NCBI RefSeq assembly: GCF_000826065.2 | Contig: NZ_LN623542.1 | Span: 342,715 to 406,714 of the forward strand | Direction: 5' to 3' | Source of the DNA: Tessaracoccus massiliensis | GTDB taxonomy: Bacteria > Actinomycetota > Actinomycetes > Propionibacteriales > Propionibacteriaceae | DNA length: 64,000 nt | Part shown: in pieces, positions 9,150 to 17,882 of the stretch | Layout of the letters: every line of letters begins with the position of its first letter | Position numbering within the stretch: the stretch's first letter is position 1 | Made by a program: the position numbers and the translations under genes | Notes under the pieces: model-generated | The model's input: the letters and a program-made list of their open reading frames with translations, nothing else | Told to the model about the DNA's origin: nothing | Databases searched by the model: none

Positions 9150-12122
9150 ATGGCTTCTCAAGCTAGCCCCACCCGGATCGCGCTGCTCATCGGGGGCACC
9201 GCCCAGGACGCGGAGCGGGCCGCGGCCGTCGAACGGTGGCTCGTTTCGCGTGGGGCCGACGTCCTGACGTTGAGCGACGGCCAGCAGGACCTGCTGCACG
9301 ACGACGTGCCGAGCCCTGTCCCGGCGGTCTTCCGCCCCGAGGCGGTCGTAGCATGTCAGGCCACCGAGCCCACCGGCGTGCAGGTGCCGGTCCTGCATCT
9401 CCCAGACGGGGACGACGAAGACATCGCCCACGCGCTCAACTCCTTCGCCGCCGGATCGCACACCGGGCCCCTGCGCACGGTCCTGGTCTCGGGGTACTTC
9501 GGCGCCCACAACCGTGGCGACGACGTTATCGTCACCGCGTTGCTGGCCGAACTCTCCCGGGCAGACGACACGCGCATCGTCCTGGCCACTCCAGAAGCGG
9601 CTGCTGCCACACGGGCCTACGGCCTCCCCGCCATCGACAGGCTCGACGCCGTGACGTGCAACAGGTGGGCCTCCATCGCCTCTGTCGTGCTCCTCGGCCC
9701 GGGAGGCCTGTGGGACGACTACTCCATCGCAACCGTCGGCGGGTTCGCCGGCACCATCTCCGGCGCACCCCGTTCCCCTGCGCACCTGGTACAGCTACCG
9801 CTCCTGGTGCGCGGTCACGGCGGAAGATTCCTCGGCGTCGGCTTGGGCGCAGGCCCGCTGCGGGACCAGGACTCCCAGGCGGCGGTCAGGCTCGCGCTGG
9901 AGTTGGCAGATTCGGTGGGGGTGCGCGACGTGGAATCCCGAGAACTGCTGGCTTCGCTGCTGCCCGAGGCAGCGGACCGCCTCGTGCTCTCCCCGGACCT
10001 TGCATGGTCCGCGCCGATGCCGGCCGCCGACGTCCGCCCACCCTGGGTCCCCGATGGCCCCTACCTCGCCATCAACCTTCGTCCATGGGAGGACGACAGC
10101 ACGCAACACCGTCTGTGGGACACGGCCGTCGACTTCGCTGCTCAGCGCGGCCTGGGCGTGGTGGCGGTCCCTATGCAGCCTGTCGACCAGACTTTGATGG
10201 AACCCTGGCTGAAGTCTGCTGCCGATGAGGGGCACCCCGTCTCCCTGATGCCCACGACGGCTGACCATGCGGAGTTCATCTCGACTCTGAGGGGCGCAGA
10301 GGCAGTCGTCGCGATGCGTCTGCACACCAACCTGCTGGCGCACTGCGTGGGCACGCCTGCGGTGGGCCTGTCCTACCACCCGAAGGTGGCCAGCCACTTC
10401 GCAGACCTGCAGCGAAGCGAGTTCTCCCTGCCTCTGACTGTCTCCTCCGAAACCCTCACCGCCCGGGTCGAGTCCGCTGTCGATCATGGCCTGCCCGCCG
10501 CGCTGCAGGCCTTGGTGGAGGAGCGCCGAAGCCTGGCTGCCGCCGAACTGACGCGCATCAGGGAGGCCGTGGAATCGTTGCCAGCCAAGGAGCCTGGGTC
10601 AACCTTCCGATCCGGACGAGACGAGAAGCCCACTGAAAAGTCCCAGCCTGCCTGGCTGAGCCCTGCAAGGGTCACCGGCTTCAACACCTCGCGGCCGGGC
10701 GGAGAGGTCCCCATCGTCCACACTCTGAGCCCGACCCGCTTGACGTTCGGGCCGGCGGCCCGAACCCACGGCGTCGGCGATAGCGCCGAGGCCGTCTTCG
10801 AGCTGGCGGTGACCGCAGGCGCCGGATTCAGGGCGACGGTGCAACTCCAATCGCTCTGCCCTCAGATCCCCGAGTTGGAGGGCAACTTCACTGTTGAGGT
10901 GCTCGTCGGATCGGACGTCCGCTACTCCTCAGACATCGCCAGTTGGTCCCCCCGCACCGAGGTGGTGCTGACCGGTTGGTCGCCCACGGGCCTGGTGACC
11001 CTGCGGGTTCGGGTCCGCGCGCTCCGGAACACCCAGGACCTCGGGTGGGACACCAACGCGCAGATCAGGGTGTTCCGGGCGGACCTCGCCCCCTGGGGCG
11101 GCTCCCGCTCCCTGTCATCGACGACCAACCCCCTCGCCTCCACCGCCGGGCCTGTCGCCTGGAGCGAGGACGCGCCCCAGCCTGAAGCGGCACCCGTCGC
11201 CGCGGCGGCTCCCCCGAACCCGGCCAAGCCCGTGCTGGCACGCCCCCGCCACATCGACGGGTCGAAGCACAGGATCTCACACCACTCCAGCGTGGGTCGC
11301 TTCTTGGATCTTGACGAGATCTCACCCGGCTTCAACGTCATCCAGGACGGCGGCATCCCCATCGATGTGCAGATCAGCGACCGCGGCCATTCTACGACCG
11401 TGGTGACCTTCCACGCTGCAGCCCCGCCTGATGTCACACTCCCCTTCCTGGTCGGACAGGACGTCACCCGAGATCTCCCGGTCAACCGCATCTACGTCAG
11501 TGACCCGACTCTCGCCCTCAGCCCCAGGCTCAATCTGGGCTGGTTCGCCGGTTCGATGACACAGCGGTTCCAGCCCGCCTTCACCGCCATCCTCAGGAAG
11601 ATCCTCTCGCTGCGGCCGGAGGTGGAGCGCGTCGTCTTCTTCGGCCCCAGCGGAGGCGGCTTGGCCAGCCTCTACTTCGCGGCGCAGTTCCCGGGTTCCT
11701 TCGCCGTGGCGCTCAACCCTCAGACGTCCATCGCCCGGTACCTCCCGGCGGCGGTGGAGAGGTATGCGGAAGTGGCCTTCGGCATCACGGGTCGGGACCC
11801 GATCGGGCAACTGCCCGTGGACGTGGTGCACGACCTGACCGGCCTGTACTCACGGCCTGTTGACGCCACCGTCCTCTACGCCCAGAACCTGACCGATGAC
11901 CGCCACGTGTCCCAGCATGCCGTTCCCTTCTTCGACCGGCTCCACCCCGCCAACCGGGCGTGGTGGTTGGGCTCCCATGGCTGGGGCGAGGGTCATGTGG
12001 CCCCGCCAATCTCCCTGACCACGGAGATCCTCCGGGCGGTGACGGCAGCTGAGCCAGCGGCTGAAGCCGAGCAGTTGGGTTTCCGGCGGGTGCACAACTC
12101 CCAGTCGTTGAACCTCCCGTGA
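9150..12122 (+). CDS. polysaccharide pyruvyltransferase-like protein fused to a beta-sandwich and an alpha/beta-hydrolase-like domain
   Basis: A mosaic of 990 residues. Residues about 105-450 resemble polysaccharide pyruvyl transferases (CsaB/WcaK type): SGYFGAHNRGDDVIV, LLGPGGLWDDYS and the late MRLHTNLLAHCVGTPAVGLSY block, whose Arg and His are typical. Residues about 500-650 form a beta-rich domain that is also found at the end of the 13000 gene. Residues about 710-970 look like an alpha/beta hydrolase with a GPSGGG nucleophile elbow and a late HGWGEGH. The natural reading is a ketal-pyruvate or related modification of the glycan, with the hydrolase-like part acting on an acyl group or acting structurally. 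GAAAGG seven bases upstream supports the ATG at 9150. Confidence 0.78.
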   Translation: MASQASPTRIALLIGGTAQDAERAAAVERWLVSRGADVLTLSDGQQDLLHDDVPSPVPAVFRPEAVVACQATEPTGVQVPVLHLPDGDDEDIAHALNSFAAGSHTGPLRTVLVSGYFGAHNRGDDVIVTALLAELSRADDTRIVLATPEAAAATRAYGLPAIDRLDAVTCNRWASIASVVLLGPGGLWDDYSIATVGGFAGTISGAPRSPAHLVQLPLLVRGHGGRFLGVGLGAGPLRDQDSQAAVRLALELADSVGVRDVESRELLASLLPEAADRLVLSPDLAWSAPMPAADVRPPWVPDGPYLAINLRPWEDDSTQHRLWDTAVDFAAQRGLGVVAVPMQPVDQTLMEPWLKSAADEGHPVSLMPTTADHAEFISTLRGAEAVVAMRLHTNLLAHCVGTPAVGLSYHPKVASHFADLQRSEFSLPLTVSSETLTARVESAVDHGLPAALQALVEERRSLAAAELTRIREAVESLPAKEPGSTFRSGRDEKPTEKSQPAWLSPARVTGFNTSRPGGEVPIVHTLSPTRLTFGPAARTHGVGDSAEAVFELAVTAGAGFRATVQLQSLCPQIPELEGNFTVEVLVGSDVRYSSDIASWSPRTEVVLTGWSPTGLVTLRVRVRALRNTQDLGWDTNAQIRVFRADLAPWGGSRSLSSTTNPLASTAGPVAWSEDAPQPEAAPVAAAAPPNPAKPVLARPRHIDGSKHRISHHSSVGRFLDLDEISPGFNVIQDGGIPIDVQISDRGHSTTVVTFHAAAPPDVTLPFLVGQDVTRDLPVNRIYVSDPTLALSPRLNLGWFAGSMTQRFQPAFTAILRKILSLRPEVERVVFFGPSGGGLASLYFAAQFPGSFAVALNPQTSIARYLPAAVERYAEVAFGITGRDPIGQLPVDVVHDLTGLYSRPVDATVLYAQNLTDDRHVSQHAVPFFDRLHPANRAWWLGSHGWGEGHVAPPISLTTEILRAVTAAEPAAEAEQLGFRRVHNSQSLNLP

Positions 12123-12368
12123 GTTAGGTTAGGAATGAATATGAGTGAAGATTCGACCACTGCTTGCTGAACAGCAGATGAACTGCCTAGTCAGATAGGT
12201 CTCACCGCCGTTGCCTAGGAGCGATTCTGAGCACAGGTACTCAGCCGCCCCGTGCGGTGTACCCAGATAAGTCGGGTAGTTCTCCCCATGATTTCGGCCC
12301 CCGCGAACAACGTCTTTCAGCCACTCTTGATGTAGCACTCCACAAGGGGATCTACGGAAGGGCTGACA
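12123..12368 (+). promoter_or_regulatory. lower-GC upstream region of the whiB-like gene
   Basis: These 246 bases are visibly less GC-rich than the genes around them and contain no convincing long reading frame. A 9-codon frame starts at 12141 after an AGGA. GGAAGG at 12356-12361 is the ribosome-binding site for the ATG at 12369. The region probably carries the promoter of the regulator, but no -35/-10 pair stands out. Confidence 0.4.
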
Positions 12369-12908
12369 ATGACCGCAACCACCACCGCCTGCGTCGCTTA
12401 CTCGAACGTGTTTCTGCACCCGCTCCTCGACGACACCACCCCCGCCTCGCGGGGCGAGCGCCGCGAGCAGCAGATGCTGCGCACCCAGGCCGAAAAGATG
12501 TGCGCCGGTTGCCCGCTGATGGCCCAGTGCCTGACCGACGCAGTGGCCAAGTTCGATGTCGCCGGCTTCGTGGCGGGCACCACCTAGCGTCAGCGCCAGG
12601 AGATCCGCGCCCGGCTCGGCATCACCGTCGCCCCCGAGGACTTCGACACCTTCGCCGGCGTCAACTCCGGCCGCCAGTTCGACCGCTACGAGATCCACCG
12701 GATGCGTTCAGCCAACCCGGATCAGCCGCTGAGCGTCATCGCCGCAAAGGTCGGCTGCTCCGTCTCCACCGTGAAGCGCCACCTGCGCCGCATCGAGGCC
12801 GAGGGCGGCATCGGCCGCCCGGAGGTCAAGAGGGACGTCTCGCCGGCCCTGATCGTGGCGGTCGCCAACGAGGTCAAGAGCGGCACCCGCAGGGTGACCG
12901 CCGCCTGA
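12369..12908 (+). pseudogene. WhiB-family regulator with C-terminal helix-turn-helix, interrupted by an in-frame TAG
   Basis: Read through the TAG at 12585-12587, the frame gives about 179 residues: a WhiB-type iron-sulphur domain and then a DNA-binding tail. The first 72 residues carry four Cys (Cys8, the CAGC pair near 45-48, and a later Cys near 54) and end GFVAGTT, where family members have the G-(V/I)-W-G-G-T turn. Directly after the stop the same frame continues RQRQEIRARLG, the expected continuation, through to SVIAAKVGCSVSTVKRHLRR, a clear helix-turn-helix. Codon use stays coding-like on both sides. The product may be a pseudogene, a base-call error, or a truncated 72-residue WhiB domain. 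An ATG at 12702 could in principle start the HTH part alone. The ribosome-binding site is GGAAGG. Confidence 0.75.
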
Positions 12909-12936
12909 TCCCCCGCCACATCAGATCTTCCTGATC

Positions 12937-12972
12937 ACAACGGGCCGCTCTTCCCCCGGAGCGGCCCGTTGT
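12937..12972 (+). terminator. strong intrinsic terminator after the whiB-like gene
   Basis: A perfect 14-base stem (ACAACGGGCCGCTC / GAGCGGCCCGTTGT) closes on an 8-base loop 28 bases after the stop codon. No T tract follows, as is common in actinobacteria. Confidence 0.8.
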
Positions 12973-12999
12973 CACGTCCGGGATCGGTACAGTTCGCCT

Positions 13000-15219
13000 G
13001 TGCCCACACCAGCGATACCCGACCTCGACACCCAACGGGCCCTCCTCAGACAGGTGCAGTTTGAAGAGCCCCACAAGAACCGGATCCTCTTCCTCGGAAA
13101 CTTCGTTGAAGGGCCCACCGGAATCGTCAGTTGCCTGGCCCGCTCGCTGGAGAGCCTGGGCCACACAGTCTTCCGCTTGGACACCGTCGGCAATCCGCCG
13201 TTCCTGAAGAACCCCACTGGAGTATCCGGCGGAATGGGGCCCATCTACCCCGATCTCGACGCGCTGGGCACGATCCTTGACGTCTTCCGCCCCGAAGTCA
13301 TCCTGACCTGCGCCGGCGGATTGGTGTGGGAAGACGATGATGTTGAACGCCTCAAGGACCGGGGGATCCTGACCATGGGGCTGACGCTGTCAGATCCCGA
13401 CACGCAACCGACGATCGTCGATCACGTCGGCAGGTTCGACATCCACACCACCAACGCGACGCTCGCACTCGAACGATATTTCGAGAGAGGAATCACCAAC
13501 ACGACGTTCATGCCGTTCGGCGTGGATCACCAGTTCGCGACCCGGAGCGTGGCACCCCACCCTGAGTATCTGGCTGACGCCATCTGCATCGGCCATGCGA
13601 CCGCACGCCCGGAGCGCCATGAACTCATGGGGCTGCTGGCCGACCGGTTCAAAGTGCGCGTGTACGGCCAGGGGTGGGAACTACCCGGGGCACGCCCCGT
13701 CGGCGGCGACGAACTACTGACGGCATCCGCCAGCGGCACCTTCCACATCAACTTCCCCCTCACCCGCAAAGGGTTCCAGAACGTCAAGTGCGGGGTGTTC
13801 GAGTCCGTGGCTCTGGGGGGCATCGTCTGCACCGAGCAGTTCGACGAGCTGGGCAGCCTCTTCCGCTACGGCGAGGAGGTGATCGGCTACACGGGCGGTG
13901 AACACCTGGCGACGCAGCTGGAGGAACTCCTGTCCAATCCGGCCCGCCTTGAGCAGATGAGGCGGCGCGCCTACCACAGGCTGGCCTCAGAGCACCTCTA
14001 CGAACACAGGATGCTCGCCCTCTTCCAACACGCCCGCGAGCGCGTCGAGTCCGACCCGTCCCTGGCCCATGCCCACCGCTTCGCATCCGCCGTCCATGAT
14101 CGCCCTCGCCATGTTCTGCTCTCCGGATGGGGCCCGGCCACTGCGGATGTGTCCGCACGAGAATCCCTGGCTCAGCAGGTTGAGGGGGCTGCGCCCGACA
14201 CCGTGGTCCGGGTAGGGAGCACTGAGCCGGCCGCGGATCAGTTCGCCCTCGGGCGTCCCACCTTTGATGCAGGCGACCCCTACGACACGGAACGCGCCGT
14301 CGCCAGTGCGGGTGCGGTCATCCTGAGCACCGGCCTGCTCCTGGCTGACACGAACCCGCGAAGTCTCGGCAGCGGATTGGCCTACGCCGTGGACGGGCAA
14401 CCAGGGCCGACGACCAACGCGCTGCAGGTCTCACTCCTCGCCAGGGGGCACGGCGTGCCGCTTCACCTGATCACAGACGGCGCGGGCAGGCCGAGCACAG
14501 CACCAGGCCAGCGTGCCATGGGCCTGATCTCCGGGCTGGCCACGTCGCACTCTCAGCACGCGGAAGCGCCCGGCTCCCTCGACGACCTCCTCCGGGCGAT
14601 ACGGGACCTCGGCACGTATCCGCCCGACGAAGGGTCAATGATCACCGCGCCTCCCACCGATCCCGTGCCCGCGTGGTCCCGCTCCGGCTGGCGGGAGGTC
14701 GAAGCGCTGGACCTGTCCGTGCTGCAGGCCCACGGTCGCGGTGTCGATCCCGCTCAGCCAGTCGCAGTCCACACCCATCACACGGTGGAAGGCGAGTTCG
14801 TGATGAACTTCAGGGCGAGCGCCCCGCGCCGAGGCGACGTCGTCGCCACCTGCCTTCCTGACAGCGCATGGGAAGGCACCGCACGCAAGATCGAGCTGCG
14901 GCTGGAGAACCGCTACGCAGAACGCCCCGAGTTGGCAGGGCGGCTCGCCTGGGAAGTGGGCATCGGAGACGGGACCTTGATCCGGCAGGACATCACCACC
15001 TGGCGGGAACCGGTCCACGCATGGTTGACGCTGCCTGCCGAGGTAGCCACCTCCCAGGTTGAACTCAGGGTTCGTACCCTCCGCGATTGTGAGGCCTGGG
15101 GGTGGGGGCCGGCTTCAGCGCTGCGTGTGATCGCTGTCAGGGTGATGCCCATCACGCGGACGTGCAGCGAGGTGCTCGCAGCGGTATCGAGCCCCACTGC
15201 CGAGGTCGAGGGAACCTAG
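13000..15219 (+). CDS. CgeB-like glycosyltransferase fused to a partial pyruvyltransferase-like region and a beta-sandwich
   Basis: A protein of 739 residues. Residues 25-345 are a CgeB-like GT-B glycosyltransferase: NRILFLGNFVEGPTGIVSCL opens it, and FHINFPLTRKGFQNVKCGVF followed by ESVALGGIVCTEQFDELGSL is the nucleotide-sugar region. Residues about 365-545 resemble part of the pyruvyltransferase fold of the 9150 protein (LLARGHG against LLVRGHG there) but lack the full domain. Residues about 560-720 match the beta-domain of the 9150 protein (LRVRTLR...WGWGPAS against VRVRALR...LGWDTNA). The GTG start is the only good in-frame choice; no clear ribosome-binding site is seen. The gene ends one base from the oppositely oriented phosphatase gene. 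Confidence 0.8.
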   Translation: MPTPAIPDLDTQRALLRQVQFEEPHKNRILFLGNFVEGPTGIVSCLARSLESLGHTVFRLDTVGNPPFLKNPTGVSGGMGPIYPDLDALGTILDVFRPEVILTCAGGLVWEDDDVERLKDRGILTMGLTLSDPDTQPTIVDHVGRFDIHTTNATLALERYFERGITNTTFMPFGVDHQFATRSVAPHPEYLADAICIGHATARPERHELMGLLADRFKVRVYGQGWELPGARPVGGDELLTASASGTFHINFPLTRKGFQNVKCGVFESVALGGIVCTEQFDELGSLFRYGEEVIGYTGGEHLATQLEELLSNPARLEQMRRRAYHRLASEHLYEHRMLALFQHARERVESDPSLAHAHRFASAVHDRPRHVLLSGWGPATADVSARESLAQQVEGAAPDTVVRVGSTEPAADQFALGRPTFDAGDPYDTERAVASAGAVILSTGLLLADTNPRSLGSGLAYAVDGQPGPTTNALQVSLLARGHGVPLHLITDGAGRPSTAPGQRAMGLISGLATSHSQHAEAPGSLDDLLRAIRDLGTYPPDEGSMITAPPTDPVPAWSRSGWREVEALDLSVLQAHGRGVDPAQPVAVHTHHTVEGEFVMNFRASAPRRGDVVATCLPDSAWEGTARKIELRLENRYAERPELAGRLAWEVGIGDGTLIRQDITTWREPVHAWLTLPAEVATSQVELRVRTLRDCEAWGWGPASALRVIAVRVMPITRTCSEVLAAVSSPTAEVEGT

Positions 15220-15220
15220 C

Positions 15221-16027
15221 TCAGGCGGCGCCTTCGGCCTCCAACGCGGGGAACCAGAGGTTCAACTCGTCGACGGTGCCGAGATCGGCGAAGTTGCCCG
15301 TGACCACGTCTGCGGCGGCCTTCACCTCGTCGGGTGCGTCGCCCATCGCGACGCCGCGGCCGGCCCATTCGAGCATCTCGATGTCGTTGCGGCCGTCGCC
15401 GATCGCCAGCACGTTCTTGCGGTCGATGCCCAACTCGCGGCAGACCATGTCGAGCCCGAAGGCCTTGTCGATGCCCTTGGGCGCGATGTCGAGCCACGCC
15501 GACCAGCCCACGAAGTAGGCCACCTCCTGCAGGCCCAGCTTGCCGACCATCTCACTGAAGGCTTCTTCTGTGGTCTCCGGGTCGCGCACGATCACACGGG
15601 AGACGTGCTCCTCAGCCAGGTCCTCGACGGGGACGACCGCGACCTCGCCCAGCAGTTCGTCCGGCGGGAACTCGCGGTTCACACGCCAGTGCAGGCCGTC
15701 CTGCACAGCGATGCGCGCGTTGGGGGCGATCTCGGAGACCTGCCGCACCACGTCGGACGGGTCGAAGCGCGTCTCGTGGCGGATCTCCAACTCGGGGTAG
15801 GTCACCACCATCGCCCCGTTGGCGGAGACGTGCCAGCCCTCCGGCAGGCCGAGGTGATCGGCGATCGGCTTGGTGGCCAGCCACGAGCGGCCCGTCGACA
15901 GCACGACGGTGGCACCGGCGTCGACCGCGCGACTCACGGCCGCGCGGATCTCCTCCGGCATGACACCGAACGCGTCGACAAGCGTGCCGTCGATGTCGAG
16001 CGCAACGAGTTCTGGAGTGAAGTCCAT
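15221..16027 (-). CDS. HAD-superfamily Cof-type phosphatase
   Basis: A cytoplasmic sugar-phosphate or nucleotide phosphatase of the Cof/YbjI type; the substrate cannot be told. The 268 residues carry motif I LDIDGTLVD (nucleophile Asp11), motif II STGRS, and the late GDGRNDIEML metal-binding motif, with a C2 cap domain between. Full family length. The ATG at 16025-16027 is chosen because GAGAGGA precedes it and it begins immediately before the HAD fold; longer frames upstream have no such support. It converges with the 13000 gene and follows serS on the same strand after a 143-base gap. Confidence 0.88.
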   Translation of the reverse strand: MDFTPELVALDIDGTLVDAFGVMPEEIRAAVSRAVDAGATVVLSTGRSWLATKPIADHLGLPEGWHVSANGAMVVTYPELEIRHETRFDPSDVVRQVSEIAPNARIAVQDGLHWRVNREFPPDELLGEVAVVPVEDLAEEHVSRVIVRDPETTEEAFSEMVGKLGLQEVAYFVGWSAWLDIAPKGIDKAFGLDMVCRELGIDRKNVLAIGDGRNDIEMLEWAGRGVAMGDAPDEVKAAADVVTGNFADLGTVDELNLWFPALEAEGAA

Positions 16028-16170
16028 GGCGTTTCCTCTCTTCCCTGCCCTCAGGGACGCATGGTTACGTGACGTAATTCGCACTCCAGCATGCCACCGC
16101 CGGGTGAACCAACGGTGGACGGCATCGAAACAGCGGGTGAGCATGGATAGTCGAGTAGCGATTGACAGGC

Positions 16171-17439
16171 TCAGGGAACGAGGACCTCGCGGCCGCCGAG
16201 GAACGGGCGCAGCGCCTCCGGCACATGGATGGAACCGTCGGCCTGCTGGTGGTTCTCCAGCAGCATGATGATGATGCGGGTCATGGCGCACAGCGTGCCG
16301 TTGAGCGTGGCGACGGGGCGCACGCCGTCCTCGAACCGCCCGCGGATGCCGAGGCGACGGGCCTGGAACTCGGTGCAGTTCGACGTGGAGGTCACCTCGC
16401 GGTAGCGGTTCTGCGTGGGCAGCCAGGCGTAGCAGTCGAACTTGCGGGCCGCGCTGAGGCCGAGGTCGCCCGAGGCCACGTCGAGCACCTGGAACGGCAC
16501 CTCGAGCGCCTGCAGGAAGTCCTTCTCGTAGCCGAGGAGCTTCTGGTGCCAGTCCTCCGCATCCGCCGGGTCGCAGTGGACGAACATCTCCACCTTGTCG
16601 AACCAGTGCACGCGGAAGATGCCGCGGGTGTCCTTACCGTGCGAGCCGGCCTCGCGTCGGAAACACGGGGAGTAGGCGACATACTGGCGCGGCAGCGTGC
16701 CCGCATCGAGGATCTCGTCGGAGTGGTAGGCGGCCAGCGCCACCTCCGAGGTGCCCACGAGGTACAGGTCATCTGCCGGCAGGTGGTAGACGTCCTGCGC
16801 GGCCTGGCCGAGGAAGCCGGTACCCTCCATCGCCGCGGGGCGCACCAGCGCCGGCGGGATCATCGGGGTGAAGCCCCACTCGGCGGCCTTCGTCATGGCC
16901 AGGTTCAGCAGTGCAATCTCCAACTGGGCACCCACGCCGGTCAGCACGTAGAAGCGGGAACCGGAGATCTTCGCGCCGCGCTCCATGTCGATGGCGCCGT
17001 GCAGCTCGCCGAGCTCGAGGTGGTCCTTCGGCTCGAACCCCTCGGCCGCGAAGTCGCGCGGGGTGCCGATGGTCTCGAGCACCACACCGTCGTCCTCGCC
17101 GCCCTCGGGCACGCCGTCGAGGACGAGGTTGCCCACCTGCTTCATCAGTTCATCGAAGCGTTCCCCCGCCGCGTCCGCATCCGCCTGGAGCTGCTTCACA
17201 TCGGCGGCCAGCTGCTTGGTGCGGCTGAGAAGGGCGGCCTTCTCGTCGCCCTTTGCCCGCGCAACGTCCTTGCCGATCGACTTCTGCTCGGCCCGGAGCT
17301 GCTCGTAGGAGGCGATCGACGAGCGGCGCAACTCGTCGGCCGCGAGCAGCTCGTCGACGAGTTCGACAGAGTCGCCGCGGAGCGCCTGCGAGCGGCGGAC
17401 GCGGTCAGGATCTGCACGGAGCACCTTGGGATCAATCAT
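16171..17439 (-). CDS. serS: seryl-tRNA synthetase
   Basis: Charges tRNA-Ser with serine in the cytoplasm using ATP. The 422 residues have the N-terminal two-helix coiled-coil arm (about 30-105, rich in Lys, Glu and Ala heptads) and a class II catalytic core: motif 2 [19 protein letters not shown] and motif 3 [34 protein letters not shown] is the serine-binding region. It starts at MIDPKVLR (ATG at 17437-17439), the usual N-terminus of this enzyme. The stop codon lies in CAGGCTCAGGGA, a short sequence common in actinobacterial interspersed repeats. Confidence 0.97.
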   Translation of the reverse strand: MIDPKVLRADPDRVRRSQALRGDSVELVDELLAADELRRSSIASYEQLRAEQKSIGKDVARAKGDEKAALLSRTKQLAADVKQLQADADAAGERFDELMKQVGNLVLDGVPEGGEDDGVVLETIGTPRDFAAEGFEPKDHLELGELHGAIDMERGAKISGSRFYVLTGVGAQLEIALLNLAMTKAAEWGFTPMIPPALVRPAAMEGTGFLGQAAQDVYHLPADDLYLVGTSEVALAAYHSDEILDAGTLPRQYVAYSPCFRREAGSHGKDTRGIFRVHWFDKVEMFVHCDPADAEDWHQKLLGYEKDFLQALEVPFQVLDVASGDLGLSAARKFDCYAWLPTQNRYREVTSTSNCTEFQARRLGIRGRFEDGVRPVATLNGTLCAMTRIIIMLLENHQQADGSIHVPEALRPFLGGREVLVP

Positions 17440-17501
17440 GCGCCCCACTCTAGCGAGACGGCGTGCGCTGAGCCGCGTCGGGCGGTGGCGCGGATCAGGG
17501 G

Positions 17502-17830
17502 CGGCAAGCCCGTCCACGTCGTGCCCAACGCGAAGGCCAACTCCACGGCCGTCTACTTCGACGACGAGGGCACGGCGCACTCGTTGACCAGCGAGGCGCT
17601 CCTGGCGAAGGAACTCCACGGTCTGCGCACGGTGAAGTCCAAGGCGCCGCACCACGGCGTCGTCGTGCGACGACGCGCTCCCCGACACCATCGAGGTGAC
17701 CACCGACGACGGCGAGGTCAGGCCACCGTCGAATGCGGAACTGCACGGCGACCTGTTCGCCGACAGGGTCACTAGCGCCGATGTGAAGGGCGAGCCCGGC
17801 TCCATCGCCGTGACCAACGCCACCCCCTGA
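17502..17830 (+). pseudogene. decayed gene fragment with one frameshift
   Basis: The 443-base gap between serS and the MFS gene holds the C-terminal part of a former protein. From about 17502 one frame reads [20 protein letters not shown] and onward to [10 protein letters not shown], then breaks near 17665; the next frame (+1) continues [20 protein letters not shown] to a TGA at 17828-17830. Composition and codon use are coding-like on both sides of the break. No start, signal peptide or family could be identified, so it reads as a remnant of a charged protein of unknown function, or as a real gene with a sequencing error and no visible N-terminus. Confidence 0.5.
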
Positions 17831-17882
17831 TCAAGGGGCCGGGGATAGTGTTGCCTCACATCAAGCTCGGGACGGAGGATCA

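Noticed and set aside
12141-12170. Nine-codon frame with an upstream AGGA before the whiB-like gene
   Set aside because: Too short to judge, and nothing links it to control of the next gene.
16162-17775. Long open frame on the plus strand opposite serS
   Set aside because: Arises from GC-biased codons of serS on the other strand; its residues are Arg-, Ala- and Gly-heavy and match no family. Only its last part coincides with the separate decayed fragment.
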